Positions 10,450-21,084 of a stretch of DNA of 64,000 nt are shown piece by piece. Origin of the DNA: Phycomyces nitens (Eukaryota > Mucoromycota > Mucoromycetes > Mucorales > Phycomycetaceae); assembly GCA_022702545.1 (NCBI GenBank), contig JAHRBC010000003.1, positions 930,001 to 994,000 on the forward strand, in the 5' to 3' direction. Under the pieces are notes generated by a model. It worked only from the letters and a program-made list of their open reading frames with translations. It made no database searches and was not told the DNA's origin. Each line of letters begins with the position of its first letter. Position 1 is the stretch's first letter. The position numbers and the translations under genes are program-made.

Positions 10450-11549
10450 CTTTTATTTTCTTCTACATGCTTATCTCTAATATACTCTAAATCTTTCTTT
10501 CTCTACATATTAAGCAAACATGACTACTTTCTGTCATGATAAGGTTAAATGTAAACCCCAATTGGAAGAAAATATCATTGGTTGTAATTAGCTTTGAGTG
10601 TGACATTTGCCCATTAATAAGCAAATGAATTTGAATTTGCAACCAATTACAGCTATTTATCTTATTGTACAACCTGCGAAAAAGTAAAGATGTATAGTTT
10701 TTAAAGGATTTCTCTTTTATTTCGAATGATAGAAGCAAGATATTTTCTAATAATGTGTATCAACTATATTAAATAATTATATAAAAAAATCAGAAGAATT
10801 GCTTTTATTTTAAATGTAAAAACAGGTAAAATATATCAATTTTTTCACTTTTTTAACTGTCCAAGATACACTTTGTTTGCCTATAACACTGTTTCCTACA
10901 TAATAATATGCTATTTAATTTTTGTAGAGATGTTCTGTACATATATTATACCAGAATACTTTGGTTGAAAGTGATTTTTTACATTATCTTGAAATTGTTG
11001 TTTTTTAATAAATATTTCACAAATCAATTGTGCAAACTTTTTGTAATAATCCCTTTAAAGATGTTTAGAAAAACAATTTGAAATATTTTATTTATCACTT
11101 TATAGAGAAAAAATCAACAAATCGAACTATCCTATTTTCATATTTTTATCTATTTTTTTGGATTATTTATGAGTTTTTAAAAATAAATAAAAGTGAAAGT
11201 GAAATATTACGGACAAATGTTTTCTCAAATTTGCATGATATTTCTCTATGAAAAGGGACAAGTGATTATATTGAGGAGAGAAAGGGGACCATTTTTTTAG
11301 GGGACAATGTTACACAAGACCAGGTGTCTTGACGCGAGCCGGACATAAGTCAAGTAGTCACGCTCCCCCTTTTTTGCCGGAACATTGAAAATATTTTGTG
11401 TAACATCCTGTACTTTACAGGTGTCCCGTAAGGTTAACGAAATCCGATTCATAACCTTTATGGAACTGTACCAAAAGTGTGCAAATGCTACTGTAGAGAA
11501 AAAGAGTAACTAATCATAAACAAGAAAGAAGCGAATCTTTCTATCCGAG
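10450..11549. other. AT-rich flank of the Mutator-like element
   Basis: No gene seen. The block at 11281-11346 contains several GGGGAC motifs and AGCCGGACAT, the reverse complement of ATGTCCGGCT at 7049-7058, a possible but weak trace of terminal inverted repeats. Confidence 0.35.
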
Positions 11550-13075
11550 AATCAAGGACCACATTCAATGGAAAAGACCTTGTTTCAAAACCCAATTCCC
11601 TAGGAAGAACCATGCTAGCCAATAGAGTGTATTGCACTGCCGAGTAAATCTCCAGTCTAGTAAAGTATAAACAATAGAGAGCATCCTTAGATCAATTGTT
11701 TGGAATCTTAGATATGGTCGAAGAAGAATAACTTTTTTGAACTTACATTTATAATAGAAAAACTTTCAGTTCAGTCTGCAAAAGTATGAGCCATGTCCAC
11801 CGGTTAGATAGAATAGACCTACTATAATAAGAATATCTTAGCAAAGATGTTCAAAGACTGTATTCATGATGTCTTCTTTTACCATTTTCTGGATAGGTTC
11901 ATATTTATCTAATAGATATATATATTAGTAAACTTGAATAACTTGCAAGCTTGTGTATTTGTTTGATGCTACTTACCTTACTGACAACTTTTCTGTCATT
12001 TCGGTTCTGGTGGATCAGCACTACCCCAATGGAATAGCCTGCTCCGGCACCAGTGATTTGACCTTGAAGGTAGGCCAACCCGTGTTTAGATTGTCGGATC
12101 AGACTCATAAAGCCATTCCAAAGGGGAACCATGCCGATGGCTTTGGAGGCCACATCGCCATTAAGATGGGCTAACCTGCTGGTGTAGCAAGCAGCGCATG
12201 TTTTTTGAAGTGACCAACACTTGTGCCTTCAACAGTGGACAAGCCGCACTATTCTGGAGAAGTGTCACCTGCCCGTTCAGAAAGAAGCAACCCCTGCTAG
12301 CTGGGAAGCAAACCCCGTGGTTTAGGCCGGCAGACCAGGCTCACAAAGCCAATCCATAGGAAGAACCATGCTGCCACAGGAATGGCCACAGTACCAAGGA
12401 AAATCGCCGGTCGACTTGAGCAGAGATAAAACATGAAGAATGATTAGTTCACGTACTTGGAATACCGGATGGGCTAGAAGAAGAAATACTGTTTGTCAAC
12501 TTACAAGTAAAATACAAGAAATTTCGCCTCAGTTTGCAAAAAGTATGTAGTATATTCGCCGGTCAGACAAAATATGGGTACAATAATAGGCCCACAGTGA
12601 GTGTATTGAAAAGCCGCGTTCATGCTGCTTTATTCCTCTCAGTTTCACATTTTTCTAAAAGGTACAATACAAAAGGGGAGTACATGTGTATGTTGGTAAA
12701 CACTTATAGTGTATAGGCTGGTTTGAAAGTATTATAGACTCTACTTACTTGAGGTGAGGTGACCTCATGTAGTTTGACACGATGGTTGAGAATGATGCTC
12801 AAACTGTTCTAATTGCAAAGATAGCAATGCAAATGACAATGACATGTATACATTAGTCATTTTGAATGGTTTGCAAGTTCTGGTGTCGGCATTGTGTGTC
12901 TTACTTGGTCTGAATGACCTGCTGTGCTAATGCTATTTACAAAGATGTTTGACACCGCAATGCCTCCTAATGATGGTAATTGCATTACGCATGGCTATAG
13001 TATATAAGTATTAGCCAATCTGAATGCTTTGAAAGACTTGGTTCGCAGTATGAATATTACTTACTTCTTATTCTT
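11550..13075 (-). repeat. Array of decayed tandem gene segments with intron-like units
   Basis: The segments around 11565-11900 and 12310-12680 align over some 350 bases (shared CTTACA, CAGTYTGCAAAA, YCACCGGTYAGA, TTCATGMTG). On the minus strand three places encode a similar hydrophobic stretch: about 12420-12330 (VAAWFFLWIGFVSLV), 12170-12050 (GMVPLWNGFMSLIRQ) and 11640-11580 (LLAWFFLGNWVLKQG). Each is accompanied by GTAAGTA-type donors followed by alike intron sequence, seen four times (near 11975, 12750, 12905 and 13070 reading leftward). Stops and shifts prevent any complete reading frame. It may be a tandemly duplicated membrane-protein gene in decay. I do not recognise the family. Confidence 0.45.
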
Positions 13076-15489
13076 ATATACAGCCGTTGGGTTGTGGGAA
13101 AGAGAGAAACTATTAAATAGCCAAGTCAATATATATGCACGTGATTCATAGGCTTTGGGAACGTGACAACAAAATCAACAACTGCTTTCCCGTACTATTT
13201 TATTTCCATTGCATCTACTTGATCACCTAATCTATAATATATAGTCTTCATTTTAGTGCGAGTATATCCCATATAAAACATTAATTTTTTTAATAATATT
13301 ATAGCTTTTACCTATTAAATAACTAAGCAATAATATTTAATAGAGTTGTTATTAATTGTATTTTATAAAAGATAATAGTATTCAAAGGCTATATCGCAGT
13401 TCGATTACTTAGATTAAGCTATCAGAAAGCTACATAGTTGGGTATCAAGACAAAGAAGTTGTAACAAACAATCATATCATCAAATATTTTCAAAACATTC
13501 TCTTCAATAATAGCATTCCATGTCTGCTCTATTTTTTATTCAATTTTATTGAGGGTTACTCTCTGCTCTTTTGCGAGAGCGGCATTAAACTGGAGATTAT
13601 TAATTTGTATGAATATTCTGTGGTTGTATTTTTATGAGCTAAATATCTATAAAATTCAACATCCAACTCATAATATAAGAATGTTCTCTTTGCAATAGAG
13701 AAATATAGAGACTTCTTTTCATAGTCACACAGTATATTCACCTTTTAAAAAGGAATTATTATTTACTTGTATGCATATATCTATTATCATTTGCTAAGGC
13801 TCATAGACATTGCAACACTGGTGAATATATGTATATATCGTATTGTATGAGACGATATCAGACTATGTCTATATTAGAAGAATCTGGTTTATGGATACAA
13901 AATCTTCTCATCCCTAGATAAAATAGCTATTTATAAAGGGATATTCGAAGAGTGTCAAATAATTCGTTGACAAATGTTGAGAAAATATAAATAAACTTAT
14001 CAGAGCCCTTATCTTAAAAAGACCATTAGTGGGACCATATAGAATCACACCATGTCTCACCAAATCAGTAAGAAATCTTATAGAGAGCGAAAGTAAGTTT
14101 CGGAATACCAAAAATTTTCTGATAGTTGGAGGGGTTGTTCATGACATTTCACATTCTTCCATCTCATTGAGAACCAGCAAATCTAAACCAATTGTCCAAA
14201 GAGCTATACAAATGTGGAGACACAGAGAGACTGTAACTACTAAAAAGTGAAAAACGGTCAATGTTTTGATGGGAGCCATTCACATCATCTTAATACCGAA
14301 GTAAAAAAGAATTGTAGATCTACACATGGAGATCCAAAAACCACAACAAACAATTACATCTTCCATATTACCATATAAACTACCATTTTTAGGATTTTGT
14401 TTTCGTCTTGTTGCCCTGTACTTAATCTACATCTATTGAAAGAAAAAACAGAAGCGATTAAGCTTTCCTCGCCACTCAAGAAGAATCCATCTAACAAAGG
14501 GATAATGTTTCCAGGGATGAATCTACATTCATGATTTTCCTGGAGGACAGAAATAGAAGAGTGCGGTGCTTTTCCGTGGAAAACTTCAGAGAGATGATAT
14601 TATTCCAAGGCTATAGGTATTATCCAGTTGGTGAGACGTATTTGAGCAAGCAAGGTCAGATCCAAATATTATCCACTTGAACCAATACCATTTGTACTCT
14701 ACCTTCCTTGTAAAGACATATTGTAGAGCGTCATCATAATTATTCCTATCAACATTAGTTAAAAATATTAATTTACATAATGGCAGAGCTTAATCATAGA
14801 AAGATCAAGCAAACAGTATCTTTATTAAAGGAATATATCTTTCAGCTCTGCCTGTTTTGTCTGTCATTACTCTTGACTGGATCAAGCACTGACAACAAGC
14901 GATAAATAAAATACAGAAAATTGTGTAGATGCTAGAGAATAACTTCTTTTTATTTGACAAGGTATAAAGACTACTCAAACGAAAGTAGATTCTGTATAAG
15001 TGGATAATGGTATATCTTATTTATATACCTGTATTACTTTTATGTAATAAATATATAGACTAAATTGTAAGATCCGGTGTAGTACTATATGAGTATGCTA
15101 TAAAATACTTTATTTATATATTCTTTTCAAAAATATGATAAATGGACAACGTTTACAATATCTTCTAAGTATTTGGGATATACAAATTAGTAGCAGAGTA
15201 ATAATTTCAAATATTTTACCTGCTCTGTATTAATCTTATAGATCACATCTTATAAATCAAACACTAATAAGAGCATCATAGAGAAGTGTTAATCTAACAG
15301 CTGGATATATAATTAATGAATGGTAAATTAAAACGTAAACTATGGATGTTATAAAATATAATTAAGAATATTCTTGCTGTTTATCTCATAATATATTCAT
15401 AGTATTTGTGTAGGTTTATACTTATCATGGCCTAATATTATGTACTTATCTTATATTAGCAATATTTAATAAGTAATTATAGGATTTTG
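13076..15489. other. AT-rich DNA without a supported gene
   Basis: Only scattered short frames. A stretch at 14000-14250 (plus) stays open for about 80 codons from a non-ATG start but matches nothing I know. The motif TGGCAGAGCT near 14780 recurs near 16458, hinting that parts of this DNA were duplicated along with the small-protein genes to the right. Confidence 0.4.
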
Positions 15490-15746
15490 TCGCTCATTTA
15501 AGAAAATAACTAAATTTCATGTCAGGTATCTAAAGTGCTTTTTCATATAAGCCAGCTAAAAATATCCTATTATGAACCCACGTATCAAGAATGGGTAGGT
15601 ATATATCAAGAGTATAATACCTACATTTGGCCAATAATACAAAATATTAGCTGGTGCTGAAACACATGAACCCATTATTTTTTTTCTGGAATTTCATACA
15701 TCCGAGACATATGTCTCGTAGAAATATTGAATATAGTACTATATAA
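15490..15746 (+). promoter_or_regulatory. Duplicated upstream block with 16-bp palindrome and TATA-like box (copy 1)
   Basis: Contains CATTTAAGAAA near 15497, the perfect palindrome CGAGACATATGTCTCG at 15703-15718, then GTAGAAATATT and TATATAA at about 15740. The start codon of the small protein follows 77 bases later. The same order of elements recurs before the paralogous gene at 16938. The shared, ordered elements make a promoter function likely; the palindrome looks like a dimeric factor site. Confidence 0.5.
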
Positions 15747-15816
15747 GAAGTAGTAGTTTATTATTTAATAATTTATCGTTTATCACTCTTCTTCTGCTAT
15801 TAAAGACTATTTTAAT

Positions 15817-16161
15817 ATGCCTATTCAATCCAACATAGCCCATCCATCCGTTCCATCTGGCTCTGGATACAATGAAATGCCAAATCTGTTTCAAGTAGGA
15901 TCATATATCCAACCCCCACCAGTGGCACATGTAGTACCATCTAGGGCACAGTCAGTTGGCTTTTCTGGTCTGGCCGAAATAGCCGATTATACTCAAGTAA
16001 CAATTGGAGATTCAGACCATCCTGAAAGTATCAGTGAAGGACACAGCAATCCAGAACAAGCTATAGATGAATATAACTCCTATATTTTGTACATAATCAT
16101 TGTATTATTCATAATACTTGTCTACTTTTATTTTACCTATGTAATAAAACTTTTATTGTAG
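15817..16161 (+). CDS. Small tail-anchored protein of unknown function (paralogue 1)
   Basis: A 114-residue ATG frame. The first 85 residues are polar and Pro/Ser-rich. The last 26 are almost purely hydrophobic (SYILYIIIVLFIILVYFYF), so the product should be a C-tail-anchored membrane protein. It is weakly but clearly related to the next ORF at 16938-17180: both begin M-x-(I/L)QS-I, share S-x-GY-x-x-M, and later share R-x-x-S-x-x-FS and VTI. A TATA-like box and duplicated upstream block precede it. No known family comes to mind. It could be a lineage-specific gene or part of an unknown mobile unit. Confidence 0.5.
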   Translation: MPIQSNIAHPSVPSGSGYNEMPNLFQVGSYIQPPPVAHVVPSRAQSVGFSGLAEIADYTQVTIGDSDHPESISEGHSNPEQAIDEYNSYILYIIIVLFIILVYFYFTYVIKLLL

Positions 16162-16594
16162 CTTTAATTAAAGCTATTTTTTTTATATTAAACTGGTTTA
16201 TGAGCAATCTCTTTTTGATTTTAATATAGATTTTTTAAAATTATAGCCAAATACTCTTTACAGTACATATAGCCGTATAATTTGTTTTTAAAAAAAGTAT
16301 GAAGGCCATCTAAACTAGTATATATTTTATATCTGCTGGATTTGCACTATAAGGTTCAAACAATATAATAGATAGTAATCAAGACAGTAGTCATATATTA
16401 TACTAATAAGTCGATATGTTAGTTATGTATTGTAAGTTAATATAAAATATATATAATTATTGGCAGAGCTGATAATATCTTTATATATTACACTATAATA
16501 TATTGCTTTATTCTTTTAGTATAGACCGTACTCGTTAATATCTAATCTGAATAATATTTTAATTTGAACAATATTTTCCTAGTGACTATAAGCT

Positions 16595-16848
16595 TTTGGC
16601 GCGCATTTAAGAAAGCAATTAAATGCCATAGCAAGTATAACTGCTATTGTTTAATTTGGGCCAAGCTAGAATATTAAATTATTTATACAAGCTTAAGGCT
16701 TGAATACATAAACTACAAAAATATACTCTCATAATTTGATTAATTATACGGTTTTTAGCGGATACCTAGACGCATATATGCATTAATATATTGGCAATTG
16801 CCATATCCGAAACATGTCTCGTAGAGATATTAGTTTAGGAATATATAA
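16595..16848 (+). promoter_or_regulatory. Duplicated upstream block with degenerate palindrome and TATA-like box (copy 2)
   Basis: GCGCATTTAAGAAA near 16597, the shortened palindrome CGAAACATGTCTCG at 16808-16821, GTAGAGATATT, and TATATAA at about 16842. The ATG of the second small-protein gene lies 96 bases downstream. It aligns with 15490-15746. Confidence 0.5.
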
Positions 16849-16937
16849 AAATGTTATTCTCTTCAAATTTTGTGCATTAATCTCTTTCGCGCCTATCATC
16901 TCAAAAGCTGCTTTATCAATATAACTATCAACCAAAA

Positions 16938-17180
16938 ATGTCTCTCCAATCGATTCTTGTGGACGAATTCTCTTCCTCCAGCATGGGATACTGTGCAATG
17001 GTCGATTCTCTAGAAATTGGCCAAGTTACGAAGACAGAAGTAGCAGAGGTTACCAAGAAGCCTAGGCAACGAGGAATCCGATTTTCTAATGTGGTTGTTA
17101 TAAATAACCCAGAAGTGACAATAGCTGTAAATGGTGACAGAGGAGGCCAAGTCCAATCTGCATACAATCGGCAAACTTGA
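16938..17180 (+). CDS. Small protein of unknown function (paralogue 2, probably truncated)
   Basis: An 80-residue ATG frame related to the protein at 15817-16161 (shared LQSI, SSxGYxxM, RFSN, EVTI). It stops at TGA 17178-17180, before any membrane segment. Reading on in the same frame gives FVYIYIYYFNTF, a hydrophobic stretch in the place of the tail anchor of paralogue 1. This suggests that the stop removed the anchor, giving a soluble form or a dead copy. The sequence after it contains a TA-dinucleotide run that may have changed length. Confidence 0.4.
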   Translation: MSLQSILVDEFSSSSMGYCAMVDSLEIGQVTKTEVAEVTKKPRQRGIRFSNVVVINNPEVTIAVNGDRGGQVQSAYNRQT

Positions 17181-18751
17181 AAATATTCCGCCTTGAGAAA
17201 GACCTCTCATTTTGTATATATATATATATACTATTTTAATACTTTTATAAAATCTCTTTATTTGATCCAAATATAAATTATATTTATCAATTTTGTTCTT
17301 TTTTATCCTGTATTCTCTTAATTATACCTTGAGTAAGAGCCTATTTTCTGAAATATGTTATTTGATCACTCAAATTTGATACTACAGTTAATTGGAGTAG
17401 ATATATTGAGAAGTACTTAGAACATAGCTTAATATTTTTCTTATAAAGATAATTGAATCGAGTTTACAATTATCATCCATGATGAAAAGCACATTTGAAT
17501 TAATATACATTTAAACCTATAATAATTCTTCAAACTATACATGACAAATTTATATCACACTTTTATTTCTAGAGTGGAATAATATAATTGAATACCTAGT
17601 ATTTTATAAATTAAATTAATAGAAAAATTAACTATGATGCCTAATAGCGATATAAGTGTATGAGAAATATAAATAGTTATTTTTTGAAATGATACAATAG
17701 CCATATAATTAATATTAGTATTTAATTAAATCCTCTTGATCCACTAGACTCCAAACAAATTTTACATTATTTCATAGCTAAAAATATATATCAAATACAT
17801 GAGAGCATATATAGCATTGGCACGTTGCGTGTAGCTCCATATTTCCGGCTGGCCCAAACATATCATATCTTCCCGAATCTTCCTGTATAAATTATGTAAA
17901 CAAATTTGTTAAGTAATGACCTTGGGAAGAACATGATTGCTACGTCTGGTGCAGCAATCAATTGAAAATCATAAGGATTGTAACAAAGAACCCCAACAAC
18001 ATTTATCTATTCCTATCTATCTATCTTATTCATTATTAACTATCCAAAGAAGCATGATCTATCCCAGCATTTTAACAATAGCTTAGTAATATCATACTAA
18101 TTATATTACTTTATTTATTATCGAAATGTCTATATAAACATCAAAACGATGAAAGCAATAAAAAACATCCTTACACTTCACTTCTTTCCTTTTATATATC
18201 TTTCTCAATAGAACAAGCTGCCAATTGCCAATATTTGGGCTAAGGAGTTGTTAGAGGAGATCGATATTTATTCTCTTTTTCTTTTAACAGTTCGGACCAC
18301 TTCTTTACATAAACCAACACAGCCCGTCTCAGTACAAAGTAATACCAACCAATTAGAAAAAGCGAGTTTTTATATATTATAGTTATTCAAATATCAATTA
18401 CTTCTATTTTATCCAATAAAGCTGTCTAATGTTATCATAAATAATCTAATCAAGTACTATTTCAACAATTGCCCCAAATCAATCGATTTAGTTCTTGTTT
18501 GATTAGGATGCTTTTTTTTAGGGAACACTTCCACATCGTTTTTGAAGGTGTTGTACCTTGACATTTTAATTAAGTTTCTGCACGGAGTTACGCATGGCGT
18601 CACTCGTAGTGTTAAAAGACTAGCTTCAGATATGATATATCCTAGTTCTGTTTTTCTGAAATAAACTCGAGTCTCGCGAACCAATTCTCGTCACCAAGCA
18701 TCCTAGAAGGGTCATTTTTTAGAGGATAACCTTTTCCTTCGATTTGATTGG
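17181..18751. other. AT-rich DNA, no supported gene
   Basis: Includes TTGGGAAGAACATGATTGCTAC near 17928, which resembles a line of the decayed array at 11.5-12.4 kb. A TATA-like TCTATATAAA occurs at 18130 with no convincing frame after it. Confidence 0.35.
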
Positions 18752-19810
18752 ATGACAACCAGTACAAAAAATTCTCTCCTATCGTTTCACTTTACTCACA
18801 ACATGTTGACACTGGGTCAAGCTTCGTGTCTGGTGCTAGGTTACAAACCTACCAACGAAAATCGGAAAATAGCAAAGAAGTATCTTCAAGAAACAGGACT
18901 TATTGCCTTCCATTTTCGAGGTCAAGATCATATGAGACCGGCAGAAATTGGGTTGGATGTCCATGAACGAGATCCATACACATTTTTAATTTATCCTTCA
19001 ACACTCATTCTTTCACCAACCGAGACATCATTGGACGACATCATTGAAGACGGTGATGGCACCACACATAATAGTGACGATGACTGCAACAATGTAGAAA
19101 GCAACAAGGATGCCGCCAACAAAACTAACGACAATGACAAGGCTCCTCGGGGTCAAAAACGCAAGTTTGACAGTCCTGTCATTCCATACTGCAAAGACAG
19201 AGTGTTGCACATAATGAAGACTATTGGCACCAATGTCGATCCCACCAATGAAAGTGTCTTCAGCCATGAATTTGTTACATCAGCACTTCAGTATAAAATT
19301 ATGACTGATATTTTCCCAAACCTGCATCGACATTGTAAAGAAACGCAACTTCAATATTGGGTCGGGCAAGCAAAAATCTAGGGACCTATAACTAAATGCA
19401 GGATTAATGGAAAGACAATTTATGGGCGACATCTTTGGGTTATTCTAAAGGAAATACGCCAATTCTTGATCGAAACGAACGATTCCCTATCATCATATTG
19501 GCAGCATGTTCGAAAAAATCCCCACGTTGTTTGCATTGGTTATGCACAAAAACCAGTACCCAAGGAAACTGATGTGTCTCGGTCTCATTTACTACAACTA
19601 ATGGTCGACAAGTTACATTTTCGTCTGAAATGTCAGGAGGTATATGTAAGCCCATGCTGTGCAGCGAATGATCCAATCTTGGACCGAGATTCGCCATCAT
19701 TCAAAACCATGCTAGAATCTCTAAAAGGCTGTAAAGTAGACATCGCCGATCTCACTGACCGACTTTATTACTTATGTCGTGCGTGCATGTTGTCTATATT
19801 TCTCGACTAG
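18752..19810 (+). pseudogene. Unidentified ORF, one in-frame stop
   Basis: The frame from ATG 18752 encodes 209 residues to TAG 19379-19381. It continues open in the same frame to a TAG at 19808, giving about 352 codons in all. Sense is protein-like on both sides of the stop (QLQYWVGQAKI before; CRINGKTIYGRHLW after). Features: a positive N-terminal half, an Asp/Asn-rich linker (residues about 95-130), a basic KRKFD patch, and a Cys-containing C-terminal part (VSPCCAAND, YYLCRAC). No known domain is recognised. It lies between the small-protein pair and a CACTA-like end and may be transposon cargo or a lineage-specific gene. The stop indicates inactivation unless it is read through or spliced. 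Confidence 0.45.
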
Positions 19811-20399
19811 TTTACGAGTGAGAAGGTTAGCGAAGATTAATAAGGGGATCAACTACCATCTTATCACTCGGTTGCACAGATGGACTGTATCTCTTTTTTC
19901 ATCTAAACGTAATCTCATCCCATTCCTCGTTTACCCTAAGAATGTCTAACAAATTACTATAAATACTCAAAGAAAATCAGCTTAATAAATTATCGTTACT
20001 ACGTTCTATATTATTTTTTCTTTCTGTGTATAACTGCCTCTGGTATTGCGATTTGGTCTTCGGTTTATTTAGTGACAAGACATCAATTGCACTGGAGTTA
20101 TATTACATTTTTCTTGCAGCCGTTTGGACATCTACACTACACAACTAAACACATCACGCGACATCATTAATTCCCATCATCGGACGGATTCAACTCTGCA
20201 TTTTATTTTATTTATATACCCATAAAAGCGATATTAGCACTGACAATCACCACCCAACGCCTTCTTGTCCTTATAGAGAATGTATATAGTATTAATAAAA
20301 ACACAGCGTTGGAATCACTTGAACTTTCTATATCCTTACCTAGCAATCACCACATATCTATATAAACCAGTTTATTAGTACTGTACAGCCCTACTTTTA
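19811..20399. other. Spacer before the right CACTA-like copy
   Basis: AT-rich; probably decayed transposon sequence upstream of the fragment that follows. No gene seen. Confidence 0.35.
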
Positions 20400-21084
20400 A
20401 TATGGAGATTAAGAATTTGGTCTATACTTTCTTGCTTGAAAGAAGTCATGAAGGAGAATGTTACGGCAAACGATGATTAGTTTGTAGCAGAAATAAAGTA
20501 GCAATCAGCCCTTTGTACAATGGGCCATATACTACGACCAACAATTGCAGTTATTAATGTAAATGATGCTTGACATCAAGGACTCCATCAATACCCACCA
20601 GACGGAAAACAATTATATTTTATTGTACCGTACTACGTATTAAAGAGTAATTAATTTGTCGCCATGAGTAGCATCTCTGTTTTACAATTCCTTTTTTATA
20701 ATATTCTCTCTGTACTTTATTATACTATTATACGGACACAAAATAAAATAAAACGGCTAATGATATTAAAAAAAATGTTAGTGAAGCTACCATTTCGTTT
20801 ACACATCCCAAAAGTTATTATTCTCAAGAATGCTTGAAATCAACACCAAATAAAATGTTCATTTCAATAAACAAAGTAACTTGTAAACTTACATGATCTT
20901 TCTATGGTACTGAGACTATCTCATTACTAGAAGAAAAGAGATTCCATGCGAATTTTATGAGCTATCAATAACATTACGTTTCAACCACAATCTACAGAGA
21001 TAAAGTAGCCTGAGACCCAAGAAAAAAACGGTAGGTATTCCACCGTTCTTGGCACAGCTTCCGCTCCTCTCGCCGGTGTTATTA
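20400..21084 (+). mobile_element. CACTA-like transposon 3' end, degenerate right copy
   Basis: At about 20430-20645 the plus strand holds a decayed version of the protein end at 2819-3170: AVINVND, then HQY-PP and IVPYYV can still be read between stops. From 20690 to 21084 the reverse complement of the terminus at 2409-2780 follows. The outer end reads CACCGG in reverse complement, against CACTAC in the left copy. The orientation is opposite to the left copy, so the two termini point outward from a 17-kb interval. Confidence 0.6.

Noticed and set aside
14029..14250. 73-codon plus-strand frame
   Set aside because: Starts without ATG; the GPYRI resemblance to retroelement integrase tails does not extend beyond five residues.
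2409..21084. A single intact giant mobile element (Starship-like) with a captain recombinase
   Set aside because: The recombinase near the left end is a 5'-truncated DIRS-type fragment, the two ends are unequally decayed, and the cargo consists of other transposons. No target duplication matches at the outer ends.
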